Assembly (NCBI GenBank): GCA_963579995.1
Contig: CAUZIY010000198.1
Location: forward strand, 1-5,472
Length of the DNA stretch: 5,472 bases
DNA from: UBA6626 sp963579995
Lineage (GTDB): Bacteria > Planctomycetota > Phycisphaerae > Phycisphaerales > Phycisphaeraceae
Direction of reading: 5' to 3'
Notes under the pieces: generated by a model
The model's database searches: none
The model's input: the letters and a program-made list of their open reading frames with translations, nothing else
What the model was told of the DNA's origin: nothing
Part shown: positions 1-5,472 of the stretch, in pieces
Layout: each line of letters opens with the position of its first letter
Numbering within the stretch: the stretch's first letter is position 1
Position numbers and translations under genes: made by a program

Positions 1-843
1 GAGGGCAAGTACATCGGATGATCCTGATGTATTGAAGCCTTGACCTGGATCTGTAACGCCTGCGGCCAAAGCTGAGCAGGCCGTATCGGCAGCTCCAATG
101 GCGACGGGCACCTCTTGTTTTAGACCGGTTATTTGCGCAGCTTGTTTTGAAATTCCACCTATTGGTGACCAGGAGTCTACAACCGGTGGAAGTTTGGCAA
201 TATCAATTTCCCATGCGTCAGTCAGTTCAGATGACCATCTTCCATAAGCATCCTTGGGTTCACTTTCCAATGCACCAGTTTCGAAAATTCCAGTGAATGA
301 AGCATTTGTGGGGTCAAAGCTGGTGTTCCCCGTCAGCTTGATGGCCAGAAAAGAGTTTGCATGTCCAAAGTAATTTGTGCGCGAATAGATCTCTGGTTCC
401 TGGTCTTTTATCCAGCGCATGCTGCTGGCAGAGTAGGTGCCGGCAGCGAGTCGATTACCGGTTATTTCAAATGTTCGTTGAGGCGATAGCTTCTTCTTAA
501 TATGAGCTACCTGGTCCAGGCTGCGTTGATCCTGGTAAAGGATAGCCGGCCTTAGTGCACGGCCCTGGCCGTCCATTGCAATCAAAGAAGGGCACATATT
601 ACTGATGCCGATGGCAGAGATGTCCTGTGGGCTGATCCTTGCCTGTTCAACAGCGCGACCGAGACCTTCGATAAATGCATGCCACCATGTTTCAGGGTCT
701 GCTTCGGCCCATCCATGATGGGGCCGGTCGATATCAAGTGATCGTTGGAATGATCCAAGAACACGGCCACTGCCGTCAAAGACGCATACCCGGATACTCT
801 GTGCGCCAATGTCTACGCCCATCAGGCGGCAGTCAATCGGCAT
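1..843 (-). CDS. FGGY-family carbohydrate kinase, N-terminal 281 residues (cut by the left window edge)
   Basis: This is an open frame from the ATG at 843 to the window edge with no stop. FGGY kinases transfer phosphate from ATP to a hydroxyl of a sugar or polyol in the cytoplasm. Visible motifs are the N-terminal phosphate loop VDIGAQSIRVCVFD (residues 10-23), the substrate-region segment PAILYQDQR (99-107), the catalytic-base region GAADTACSALAAG (250-262, Asp253), and the start of the second ATPase lobe, NTSGSSDVLAL (271-281). Family members are near 500 residues, so roughly the C-terminal 45% lies outside, including the second FGGY signature. The usual Gly-Thr of the first loop is Gly-Ala here, as also seen in rhamnulokinase and fuculokinase. 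It starts 5 bp after the aldolase stop, which suggests translational coupling; no strong ribosome-binding site precedes it. An in-frame ATG at 822 (residue 8) is an alternative start. The fold is confident; the substrate is unknown (a xylulose-, ribulose-type or other ketose, or an LsrK-like substrate, are all possible). Confidence 0.93.
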   Translation of the reverse strand, partial: MPIDCRLMGVDIGAQSIRVCVFDGSGRVLGSFQRSLDIDRPHHGWAEADPETWWHAFIEGLGRAVEQARISPQDISAIGISNMCPSLIAMDGQGRALRPAILYQDQRSLDQVAHIKKKLSPQRTFEITGNRLAAGTYSASSMRWIKDQEPEIYSRTNYFGHANSFLAIKLTGNTSFDPTNASFTGIFETGALESEPKDAYGRWSSELTDAWEIDIAKLPPVVDSWSPIGGISKQAAQITGLKQEVPVAIGAADTACSALAAGVTDPGQGFNTSGSSDVLAL

Positions 844-848
844 AGGAA

Positions 849-1646
849 TTATCCAAGGATCTTCATTGCTTCATCCACATCGCCACCACCGTGGATAATC
901 AACTTTAAGGCCTTTATCATGTGGGTTGGATCTTTGTATTCAAAGATGTTGCGTCCGTAGGCAACGCCCAGAGCTCCGGTAGACATTACATCCTTTGTGA
1001 CTTCGAGAAATTGACGTGGTGTATCTGCCTTGGCGCCACCTGCCGCAACGACTCGGCCATGTGTTGCCTCAACCACCTTGCGAAAACTGTCTGGATCACC
1101 TGTGTACCATGTCTTGACGATGTCGACACCCATTTCGACACCCGCCCGGGCAGCGTAGGCGATGTTCTCCCAGTTATATCGTTTGTCATCATCGATCAGC
1201 TCGCCGGCGGGATACATGTGGGCGATCAATGGCATCCCTGCTGCCGTGGCCTCCTTCGAGAATTTCCCCAATTCACGAATCATTTCCGGCTGCTGTCTGC
1301 CACCGACCATGGCGCCGATTGAAACAGCATCAGCGCCCAACGACACAGCTTCTTCTACATCAGTTACAACTGTATCAAAGGTGGGATGGTAGGGGGAAAA
1401 TGTTGAGACCTTCAGCGCCATGGCGATTTTACCCGCGTATGGATGAAAGTATTCACGTGCAAGACCCTTGTGCATGGCCAGGCAGTCGGGGTCCCCTGCC
1501 GCCAACTTGCCGATCGTTGTCTTGATGTCAGCTATACCGGGCATGACGCCGCGGTTGATTGCGTGGTCAATAGTAACAAAGAAAACCTTGCCACTTTCCT
1601 GGTTAATAATTCGATTAAAGCGGATCTGTTTTCCAAGTGAGTCCAT
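849..1646 (-). CDS. Class I (Schiff-base) aldolase of the DeoC/LacD/FbaB superfamily
   Basis: This 265-residue TIM-barrel protein has the usual length for the archaeal-type fructose-bisphosphate aldolase, ADH synthase and LsrF group. The Schiff-base lysine is Lys178 in DIVKTWYTGD. Other family landmarks are Asp27 in TIDHA, Tyr145 in AHMYPAGE, the phosphate-binding glycines in AAGGAK (201-206), and GVAYGRNIFE (227-236), whose Gly-Arg normally contacts a substrate phosphate. By memory of the families it looks closer to the MJ0400 type (2-amino-3,7-dideoxy-D-threo-hept-6-ulosonate synthase) and archaeal aldolases than to LsrF. No shikimate-pathway partner is visible, so a catabolic sugar-phosphate aldolase is more likely from context. 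The start at 1646 is supported by an AAGGA site 8 nt upstream. It lies 15 bp after the dehydrogenase and 5 bp before the kinase, in the middle of an apparent three-gene operon. Its likely job is cleavage of the kinase product into a triose phosphate plus an aldehyde; this is inference, and the exact substrate is not readable. Confidence 0.93.
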   Translation of the reverse strand: MDSLGKQIRFNRIINQESGKVFFVTIDHAINRGVMPGIADIKTTIGKLAAGDPDCLAMHKGLAREYFHPYAGKIAMALKVSTFSPYHPTFDTVVTDVEEAVSLGADAVSIGAMVGGRQQPEMIRELGKFSKEATAAGMPLIAHMYPAGELIDDDKRYNWENIAYAARAGVEMGVDIVKTWYTGDPDSFRKVVEATHGRVVAAGGAKADTPRQFLEVTKDVMSTGALGVAYGRNIFEYKDPTHMIKALKLIIHGGGDVDEAMKILG

Positions 1647-1654
1647 CGAACTGG

Positions 1655-1659
1655 TCCTT
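1655..1659 (-). promoter_or_regulatory. Ribosome-binding site of the aldolase gene
   Basis: AAGGA on the minus strand, 8 nt before the aldolase ATG. It is the clearest Shine-Dalgarno site on the minus strand and fixes the aldolase start. It directly abuts the 3' arm of the inverted repeat at 1660-1680, so the hairpin could affect its accessibility. Confidence 0.75.
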
Positions 1660-1680
1660 CATCATGCAGGAAGCATGATG
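1660..1680 (-). repeat. Inter-cistronic inverted repeat (8-bp stem, 5-nt loop) at the dehydrogenase-aldolase junction
   Basis: CATCATGC and GCATGATG form a perfect 8-bp inverted repeat around a 5-nt loop. In the minus-strand transcript the stem covers the last codons and the TGA stop of the dehydrogenase and ends next to the aldolase AAGGA site. The loop reads UUCCU, which contains UCCU, complementary to the AGGA of that site, so an alternative pairing is possible. There is no U-run, so it is not a classical intrinsic terminator. A role in translational coupling or mRNA stability is inference; chance is possible because the 5' arm, loop and part of the 3' arm are also codons. Confidence 0.55.
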
Positions 1681-2702
1681 CCTTTAAGCCCTTGTCCGCG
1701 GGCCATCATGTCAAGGGCATCATGGATCTGATTGAGTGGAAATCGGTTAGTGATGAGATCGTCGATCACAATCTTGCCGGATGCAATTAATGCCATTGCC
1801 TGGCGAAAATGTTGCCGGGATGCGGATGCGGAACCGGTAATATTAATCTGACCATAATGGATTAGGTTACAGGTGATATTTGCTTCAGCGTCTTCTGGAA
1901 AACCTGCAAACAAATTAAGTGTTCCGCCTTTGCGCAGCAGCCGAGCCAACTGGCTGACCAGCGGTGCCACACCTATGGCCAAGATTGCAGAATCGGCACC
2001 AAGTCCATCCGTTTGATCCATCACGATTTGGTGGAGATCCTCTTCCTGCGGATCAATAATGAGGTCTGCACCCATCTGACCTGCCCAGTCCCGTCTTTGT
2101 GGACTTGGCTCGCTTACAATCACCTTGGCAGCACCAACCGCCTTGGCCAGTTTCAGGTGCATCAAGCCAATTGGCCCTGCACCCGCGATGACCACTGTTC
2201 CACCCGGTGGAATCTTCGATCGCTGGTTGCCATTAACGCAGCAGGCAAATGGTTCGATCAGGGCGGCTTCATCGAAGCTGAGCTGTTCGGGGATCTTGAC
2301 CACATTACCTACTTGAAGTGCGGCGGTTGGAATCTTCATATATTCTTGAAAACCACCATCAAACTCATAACCAATGGCGGTTCGGTTAAGGCAGATGTTA
2401 TCCAACCCACGCATGCAGTAAGCACAACTGCCACATGGAATGACCGGGACAACAGCGACTCGATCCCCGGTCTGAAACTCCTGTTGACCTGTACCGCACT
2501 CAACAACAACGCCTGCAATTTCATGGCCTATCACACACGGGAAATGAATCCCACGGCTTTTGGTGCCCAAATATACACGGCGGTCGGTTCCACATACTCC
2601 ACATGCTTTGACTTCGAGCAGAAGTTCGCCGGGACCGACCTGGGGTTGTTTGGTGTCCTCGATTCGCAGGTCTTCAGGTTGATGTAGTACAGCCGCCTTC
2701 AC
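1662..2702 (-). CDS. Zinc-dependent medium-chain alcohol/polyol dehydrogenase (sorbitol/threonine dehydrogenase-like)
   Basis: This 346-residue protein is full length for the medium-chain dehydrogenase family, which oxidises a secondary alcohol with NAD(P)+. The catalytic-zinc ligands are Cys37 in CGVCGTD, His60-Glu61 in IGHE, and Glu150 in LIEPFACC. The structural-zinc cysteines are Cys90, Cys93, Cys96 and Cys104 (PCGSCAYCMRGLDNIC). The Rossmann motif is GAGPIG (174-179), and the acidic residue after the second strand is Glu198 in VIVSEPS, which suggests NAD+ rather than NADP+. The start is GTG at 2702: an in-frame stop lies just upstream at 2724-2726 with no ATG between, and the N-terminus MKAAVLHQPEDLRIED is family-typical. 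Only a weak purine stretch (AAAGAG) precedes it. It is the first gene of the apparent operon with the aldolase and kinase, so the likely role is making a keto sugar for phosphorylation. Sorbitol, xylitol, arabitol, inositol, threonine and glucose dehydrogenases all have this architecture, so the substrate is unassigned. Confidence 0.94.
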   Translation of the reverse strand: MKAAVLHQPEDLRIEDTKQPQVGPGELLLEVKACGVCGTDRRVYLGTKSRGIHFPCVIGHEIAGVVVECGTGQQEFQTGDRVAVVPVIPCGSCAYCMRGLDNICLNRTAIGYEFDGGFQEYMKIPTAALQVGNVVKIPEQLSFDEAALIEPFACCVNGNQRSKIPPGGTVVIAGAGPIGLMHLKLAKAVGAAKVIVSEPSPQRRDWAGQMGADLIIDPQEEDLHQIVMDQTDGLGADSAILAIGVAPLVSQLARLLRKGGTLNLFAGFPEDAEANITCNLIHYGQINITGSASASRQHFRQAMALIASGKIVIDDLITNRFPLNQIHDALDMMARGQGLKGIMLPA

Positions 2703-2769
2703 GTTCGTTACTCTTTTTAGGCTTCAATACACTGTTGTGGTCGGTGCAATCTTACACGTACTGGCACCA

Positions 2770-2779
2770 TAAGATCTTA
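2770..2779. promoter_or_regulatory. Palindrome TAAGATCTTA, possible operator
   Basis: A perfect 10-bp palindrome in the divergent intergenic region, overlapping the -10-like box of the weak minus-strand promoter candidate. Its half-site ATCTTA recurs at 2749-2754, 25 bp away. Position suits a regulator-binding site, but a palindrome this short can arise by chance. Confidence 0.2.
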
Positions 2780-2801
2780 GCGGCCGTAGCGGTAACTTCA
2801 A
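2774..2801 (-). promoter_or_regulatory. Weak sigma-70-like promoter candidate for the minus-strand operon
   Basis: On the minus strand TTGAAG (2796-2801), a 16-nt spacer and TAAGAT (2774-2779) give 4 of 6 matches in each box. It would start transcription near 2767 and leave a leader of about 65 nt before the dehydrogenase GTG. It is the best spaced pair found in this gap, but the match is modest. Confidence 0.2.
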
Positions 2802-2867
2802 TCAGGTCCAGGGCATGCCGGCCCCATAGTGTGGCGACTGAGTCCTAAGAACCACGCATAATCTGGT

Positions 2868-2871
2868 AGGA
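2868..2871 (+). promoter_or_regulatory. Ribosome-binding site of the aminotransferase gene
   Basis: AGGA lies 9 nt before the ATG at 2881 and 6 nt before an in-frame TTG at 2878. It supports a start in this immediate area and favours the ATG. Confidence 0.5.
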
Positions 2872-2880
2872 TGCTAGTTG

Positions 2881-4050
2881 ATGAATCATCAGGCTCAACG
2901 CATGAAAAATGTGCAGTCGCCAATTATCCCGGTAGTTGGTGAACTGATTCTGGCTCATCCGGGGACCATTTCTCTGGGGCAAGGGGTTGTCCATTATGGA
3001 CCACCTCCTGAGGCGATGGCCAGCATTGAGCCAATGCTGGCAAAACCAGAGAACCATAAATACCGTGCGGTTGATGGTATCCGCTCATTACGGACCGCAC
3101 TTGCATCCAAACTGGAGGTGGAAAATGGCATTTTTCTTGGGCCGGATCGTGCCGTAGTCGTTACGGCAGGTGGTAATATGGCTTTTGTCAACGCGCTTCT
3201 GTCAATCACCGATCCGGGTGACGAAATCATCATTCTGGTGCCGTATTACTTTAACCATGAAATGGCCATCACAATGGCCAACTGCAAGTCCATTTTGGTA
3301 CCGACAGACGAAAACTATCAACCAGATGTGGGTTTGATTGAGCAAGCGATTACCCAACGCACCCGCGCGGTTGTAACTGTCAGTCCAAACAATCCCACCG
3401 GTGCTATTTACAGCGAACAATTGTTGCGCCAGATTAACGAGATATGCCAGAACCATGGCATCTATCACATTAGTGACGAAGCCTACGAATATTTCACATA
3501 CGATGGGGTGAAGCATTTTTCGCCAGGGGCAATCGATGGCAGCGGGAACCATACGATCAGCCTCTATTCCTTTTCAAAGGCTTATGGATTTGCCAGTTGG
3601 CGGATTGGATACATGGTCATACCCAAGAATCTGCTTCTGTCAGTAAAAAAAGTCCAGGACACTGTTTTGATCTGCCCACCCGTCATTAGTCAGGCCGCTG
3701 CAGTGGGAGCATTACAGGCGGGTGTTGCCTATTGTCAGCCCTGGTTGGAAGAAATGGCAGAGGTTCGACAACTGGTTCTTGAGGAACTAAAGGCAATTAG
3801 TTCATTTTGCACCGTTCCAAAAACAGATGGTGCATTCTACTTCCTGCTACGCCTGCAAACAGGGATGGACGCGTTGCAAGTTGTGAAACGTCTAGTGCGT
3901 GATCATCGTGTTGCCGCAATCCCGGGCGACACTTTTGGGATGAGCAATGGCTGCTATCTGCGAGTTGCTTATGGCTCCCTGGGCAAGGAGACAGTGGCAG
4001 AGGGGATTGGTCGTCTTGTGAGGGGCCTTCGCGATATGATTGATGGATGA
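2881..4050 (+). CDS. PLP-dependent aminotransferase, class I/II (fold type I)
   Basis: This 389-residue protein is full length for the aspartate-aminotransferase superfamily, which moves an amino group between an amino acid and a 2-oxo acid using pyridoxal phosphate. Key residues are Lys233 in SFSKAYGFASWRIGY (Schiff base; Arg241 contacts the PLP phosphate), Asn171 in SPNNPTG, Asp199 and Tyr202 in SDEAYEY (pyridine nitrogen and ring hydroxyl), TAGGNMAF (95-102, cofactor phosphate), and Arg361 in CYLRVAYG (substrate carboxylate). The N-terminal segment QSPIIPVVGEL with LGQGVVHYGPPPEA (12-45) is typical of a widespread subgroup usually annotated only as a generic aminotransferase. The ATG at 2881 is preferred over TTG 2878 on codon and spacing; ATG 2902 (before KNVQSPI) is also possible. 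It is transcribed divergently from the sugar operon. The amino donor cannot be told from sequence; aspartate, methionine, aromatic and other specificities occur in this group. Confidence 0.94.
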   Translation: MNHQAQRMKNVQSPIIPVVGELILAHPGTISLGQGVVHYGPPPEAMASIEPMLAKPENHKYRAVDGIRSLRTALASKLEVENGIFLGPDRAVVVTAGGNMAFVNALLSITDPGDEIIILVPYYFNHEMAITMANCKSILVPTDENYQPDVGLIEQAITQRTRAVVTVSPNNPTGAIYSEQLLRQINEICQNHGIYHISDEAYEYFTYDGVKHFSPGAIDGSGNHTISLYSFSKAYGFASWRIGYMVIPKNLLLSVKKVQDTVLICPPVISQAAAVGALQAGVAYCQPWLEEMAEVRQLVLEELKAISSFCTVPKTDGAFYFLLRLQTGMDALQVVKRLVRDHRVAAIPGDTFGMSNGCYLRVAYGSLGKETVAEGIGRLVRGLRDMIDG

Positions 4051-4157
4051 GGTCTGTGGATGGGCTGCCGAACTTTAATCATAGTGCTTGCATCCAGCAT
4101 GGCGGTTCACCTTGGAATTGGTAAAGATCATGGATTCCTTGTAATTTCTACACATCG
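4051..4157 (+). other. Intergenic gap between the aminotransferase and the aldo/keto reductase
   Basis: These 107 bp contain no gene and no terminator-like hairpin with a U-run. A weak 5-bp inverted pair GGAAT/ATTCC (4114-4118 and 4134-4138) is present. No Shine-Dalgarno site precedes the next ATG. The gap is long enough for a separate promoter. Confidence 0.5.
4118..4145 (+). promoter_or_regulatory. Weak promoter candidate before the aldo/keto reductase
   Basis: TTGGTA (4118-4123), a 16-nt spacer and TGTAAT (4140-4145, five of six consensus bases) resemble a sigma-70 promoter. Initiation would fall near 4152, only about 6 nt before the ATG at 4158, implying a nearly leaderless transcript. 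That agrees with the absence of a Shine-Dalgarno site, but the call rests on short matches. Confidence 0.22.
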
Positions 4158-5147
4158 ATGAAATACCGAACATTAGGCCAAACTGATTTAAATGTTTCCG
4201 TCATCTGCTTCGGCCCCATGCGCTCAGCTTCAAGGCAGCCTGAAGATGATGATAAATCAAGAAGGGGAGAACAAGCCCTTCGTCATGCATTGGATTGCGG
4301 GGTTAACTTTTTACATTCCAGCTATGAATATGGGACCCGATGGATGATGGAACGGGTGCTCAAGGATCATCCCAAGCGGGGTGAAGTACACCACGTAATC
4401 AAGTTGCCCGTTCCCGATGCAGCAGATGAAGAGCAGTTTGATCCGGCCAAATTTGAAATGCGCATCGATGAGGCATTGCAGGACCTGCATGCAGAGACAA
4501 TCAGTGTCCTGCAGTGGATGTGGCGTAGCAGCCCGAACAGTGACCACAAGCGTTTACCGCTTTTCGATCGAATCATTGAGAATGTAAGCAAAACCTTTGA
4601 TCGATTGCATGATAAGGGCAAAGTGGGGCACCTCATGACGTATCCCTATACCTTGTCGTGTGGTCGCTTGGCATTGGAATCAGGTCATTTCGCCGGTCTG
4701 ATTGCACCTTTTAATGTCCTGGAAACGGAGTTTTCCGATCTATTTGAGGATCTGTCGAGCCGGGGTTTGGGTTTTATGCCGTTTCGCCCACTTTACCAAG
4801 GTGTTTTGACCGACCAGCGGGCTGATGTTTCCTTGCTATCTCGTGACGATCGTTGTGCTACTGAAGCCTATCGCGAGGTGTACAAAACACTCGGAATGGT
4901 TCGCGAAACTTTTGGGGATGAAATTGGATCTTCGTTGACGGCATTTGCAGTCCGGTTTGCACTTGCGCATCCGGTTTGCAGCAGTGTGATTGTAGGCCTC
5001 AATACGGTTGATCAGGTTAACGGCCTTGTCCATGCCCTTGAACAGCCGGAGTTGCCAGCTGATATTGTGGCTCGTGTACAACAGGTGACTTCTACGCACG
5101 TATTAGCCGAACCACCCCATGCACGTTCTGCTAAAAAAGACAAGTAA
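4158..5147 (+). CDS. Aldo/keto reductase-fold protein with a degenerate catalytic tetrad
   Basis: This 329-residue protein is of usual length for aldo/keto reductases, which reduce carbonyls with NADPH in a TIM barrel. Family landmarks are the N-terminus MKYRTLGQTDLNVSVICFG, GVNFLHSSYEYG (48-59) aligning with the usual GINFxDTAxxYG, MPFRPLYQGVLT in the second half, and SSVIVGLNTVDQVNG near the C-terminus, where the family binds the cofactor's adenine/phosphate end. The catalytic Tyr58 and Lys82 (HVIKLP) are kept. The tetrad Asp is replaced by His53, and the His of the usual LLQLH motif is replaced in VLQWMWR (118-123, Met121 by my alignment). It may therefore have altered chemistry or be a non-reducing binding protein. 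The start is family-typical although no ribosome-binding site is seen. The C-terminal 15 or so residues are a charged tail. It follows the aminotransferase on the same strand and precedes a P-loop gene. Fold is confident; activity and substrate are open. Confidence 0.9.
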   Translation: MKYRTLGQTDLNVSVICFGPMRSASRQPEDDDKSRRGEQALRHALDCGVNFLHSSYEYGTRWMMERVLKDHPKRGEVHHVIKLPVPDAADEEQFDPAKFEMRIDEALQDLHAETISVLQWMWRSSPNSDHKRLPLFDRIIENVSKTFDRLHDKGKVGHLMTYPYTLSCGRLALESGHFAGLIAPFNVLETEFSDLFEDLSSRGLGFMPFRPLYQGVLTDQRADVSLLSRDDRCATEAYREVYKTLGMVRETFGDEIGSSLTAFAVRFALAHPVCSSVIVGLNTVDQVNGLVHALEQPELPADIVARVQQVTSTHVLAEPPHARSAKKDK

Positions 5148-5217
5148 CTGTTATGCAGCTTCAGAATATGCATGTCTGCCCTGGATGTATTGGTCAGTGC
5201 CACACTTCATTTGTAAA

Positions 5218-5223
5218 AGGTGA
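5218..5223 (+). promoter_or_regulatory. Ribosome-binding site of the P-loop NTPase gene
   Basis: AGGTGA, 8 nt before the ATG at 5232. It is a good Shine-Dalgarno match and, together with the in-frame stop at 5214-5216, decides the start of the downstream gene. Confidence 0.65.
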
Positions 5224-5231
5224 AACTGTGT

Positions 5232-5472
5232 ATGAATATCTACCTGATTGGATGCGAATTTTCTGGCAAAACCACTTTGGCGGGGAAGATTATCGCATGG
5301 CAGAAAGAGCACATGTCTGGGACAAGACCCGGTTTACATTTTCACGATCACTTTACAATTCCAAACACTGAGATGAATGCTGAGTCACGGCAGTGGTTTG
5401 TCAAGGCGCCGCCTCAGATTAAGGAGATGTATCAACGATTCATGATCACCTATCACATGCAGCCGGATGCCT
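5232..5472 (+). CDS. P-loop NTPase, nucleoside/nucleotide-kinase-like, N-terminal 80 residues (cut by the right window edge)
   Basis: This frame is open from ATG 5232 to the window edge. The protein begins MNIYLIGCEFSGKTTLAGK, giving a hydrophobic first strand followed by a Walker A motif GCEFSGKT (7-14) that binds ATP phosphates. A start so close to the P-loop is normal for small kinases of the deoxynucleoside, adenylate and thymidylate kinase type. Next come FHDHF (37-41), with Asp39 a candidate second-strand acidic residue, and a helical segment around APPQIKEMYQRFMITYH (59-75). Walker B and the lid region would lie outside. The start is backed by AGGTGA at the proper distance and by an in-frame stop at 5214. 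It is 84 bp after the aldo/keto reductase on the same strand. Phosphoryl transfer to a small molecule is inference from the P-loop; I do not recognise a characterised family, and the acceptor is unknown. Confidence 0.85.
   Translation, partial: MNIYLIGCEFSGKTTLAGKIIAWQKEHMSGTRPGLHFHDHFTIPNTEMNAESRQWFVKAPPQIKEMYQRFMITYHMQPDA

Larger units (their letters stand above)
2703..2880. other. Divergent intergenic region between the dehydrogenase and aminotransferase genes
   Basis: These 178 bp hold no convincing gene. They must carry the promoter of the minus-strand operon, unless it is transcribed from further away, and probably that of the aminotransferase. Visible elements are a 10-bp perfect palindrome (2770-2779), an 8-bp palindrome GGCATGCC (2812-2819), a TAGCGG direct repeat (2778-2783 and 2787-2792, 9-bp period), and a 5-bp inverted pair GGTGC/GCACC (2743-2747 and 2764-2768). 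No good sigma-70 promoter is seen on the plus strand. No regulator gene is present in the window. Confidence 0.6.

Noticed and set aside
921..1322. 133-codon plus-strand frame opposite the aldolase
   Set aside because: It is antisense to a gene with complete catalytic motifs, and its own translation shows no family features.
1..1646. Autoinducer-2 (Lsr) system, suggested by an FGGY kinase next to an LsrF-fold aldolase
   Set aside because: No LsrG, LsrR or Lsr transporter is visible, the aldolase looks nearer to MJ0400-type enzymes, and a zinc dehydrogenase is not part of the Lsr operon. Kept only as an alternative.
2013..2687. Long 224-codon open frame on the plus strand, antisense to the dehydrogenase
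   Set aside because: Its translation has no recognisable motif, it lies entirely opposite a gene with complete zinc and Rossmann motifs, and no ribosome-binding site supports it. It is a composition shadow.
3202..3552. 116-codon minus-strand frame opposite the aminotransferase
   Set aside because: It is a shadow of the PLP enzyme: no start signal and no recognisable domain.
4114..4138. Inverted pair GGAAT/ATTCC between the aminotransferase and the reductase as a terminator
   Set aside because: The stem is only 5 bp with a 15-nt loop and no following U-run.
5153..5371. 72-codon plus-strand frame with a cysteine cluster CPGCIGQCH starting 6 bp after the reductase stop
   Set aside because: About two thirds overlaps the P-loop gene in another frame, whose Walker A motif and ribosome-binding site are convincing. 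The cysteine cluster is not in frame with the reductase, so it is not a lost iron-sulfur tail. Conservation of the 5153-5231 part in relatives would be needed to revive it.

Overview
This window is ordinary bacterial coding DNA of moderate GC content, packed with metabolic genes. I see no RNA gene, mobile element, phage gene or CRISPR array. The host cannot be named with confidence: gene density, weak Shine-Dalgarno sites and protein style fit a free-living, probably environmental bacterium, and nothing seen is diagnostic of a phylum.

The left half (1-2702) is a minus-strand gene set read right to left: a zinc-dependent medium-chain sugar/polyol dehydrogenase (GTG start), then a class I DeoC/LacD-fold aldolase after 15 bp, then an FGGY carbohydrate kinase after 5 bp. 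The kinase runs off the left edge with 281 N-terminal residues visible. The tight spacing implies one operon. The order suggests a catabolic route: oxidise a polyol or sugar to a keto compound, phosphorylate it, and cleave the phosphate ester by a Schiff-base aldolase. The substrate cannot be read from sequence. A perfect 8-bp inverted repeat straddles the dehydrogenase stop codon, immediately before the aldolase ribosome-binding site.

A divergent intergenic region (2703-2880) holds a 10-bp palindrome and only weak promoter-like matches. The right half is on the plus strand: a fold-type I PLP aminotransferase with all key residues, then (107 bp later) an aldo/keto reductase-fold protein with two of four catalytic-tetrad positions substituted, then (84 bp later) the first 80 residues of a P-loop NTPase with a clear Walker A motif, cut by the right edge. 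The plus-strand genes have looser spacing and may not share one transcript.

The items most worth a second look are the degenerate aldo/keto reductase, the unassigned dehydrogenase-aldolase-kinase pathway, the inter-cistronic hairpin and the small P-loop protein. None of these is proof of a new system.
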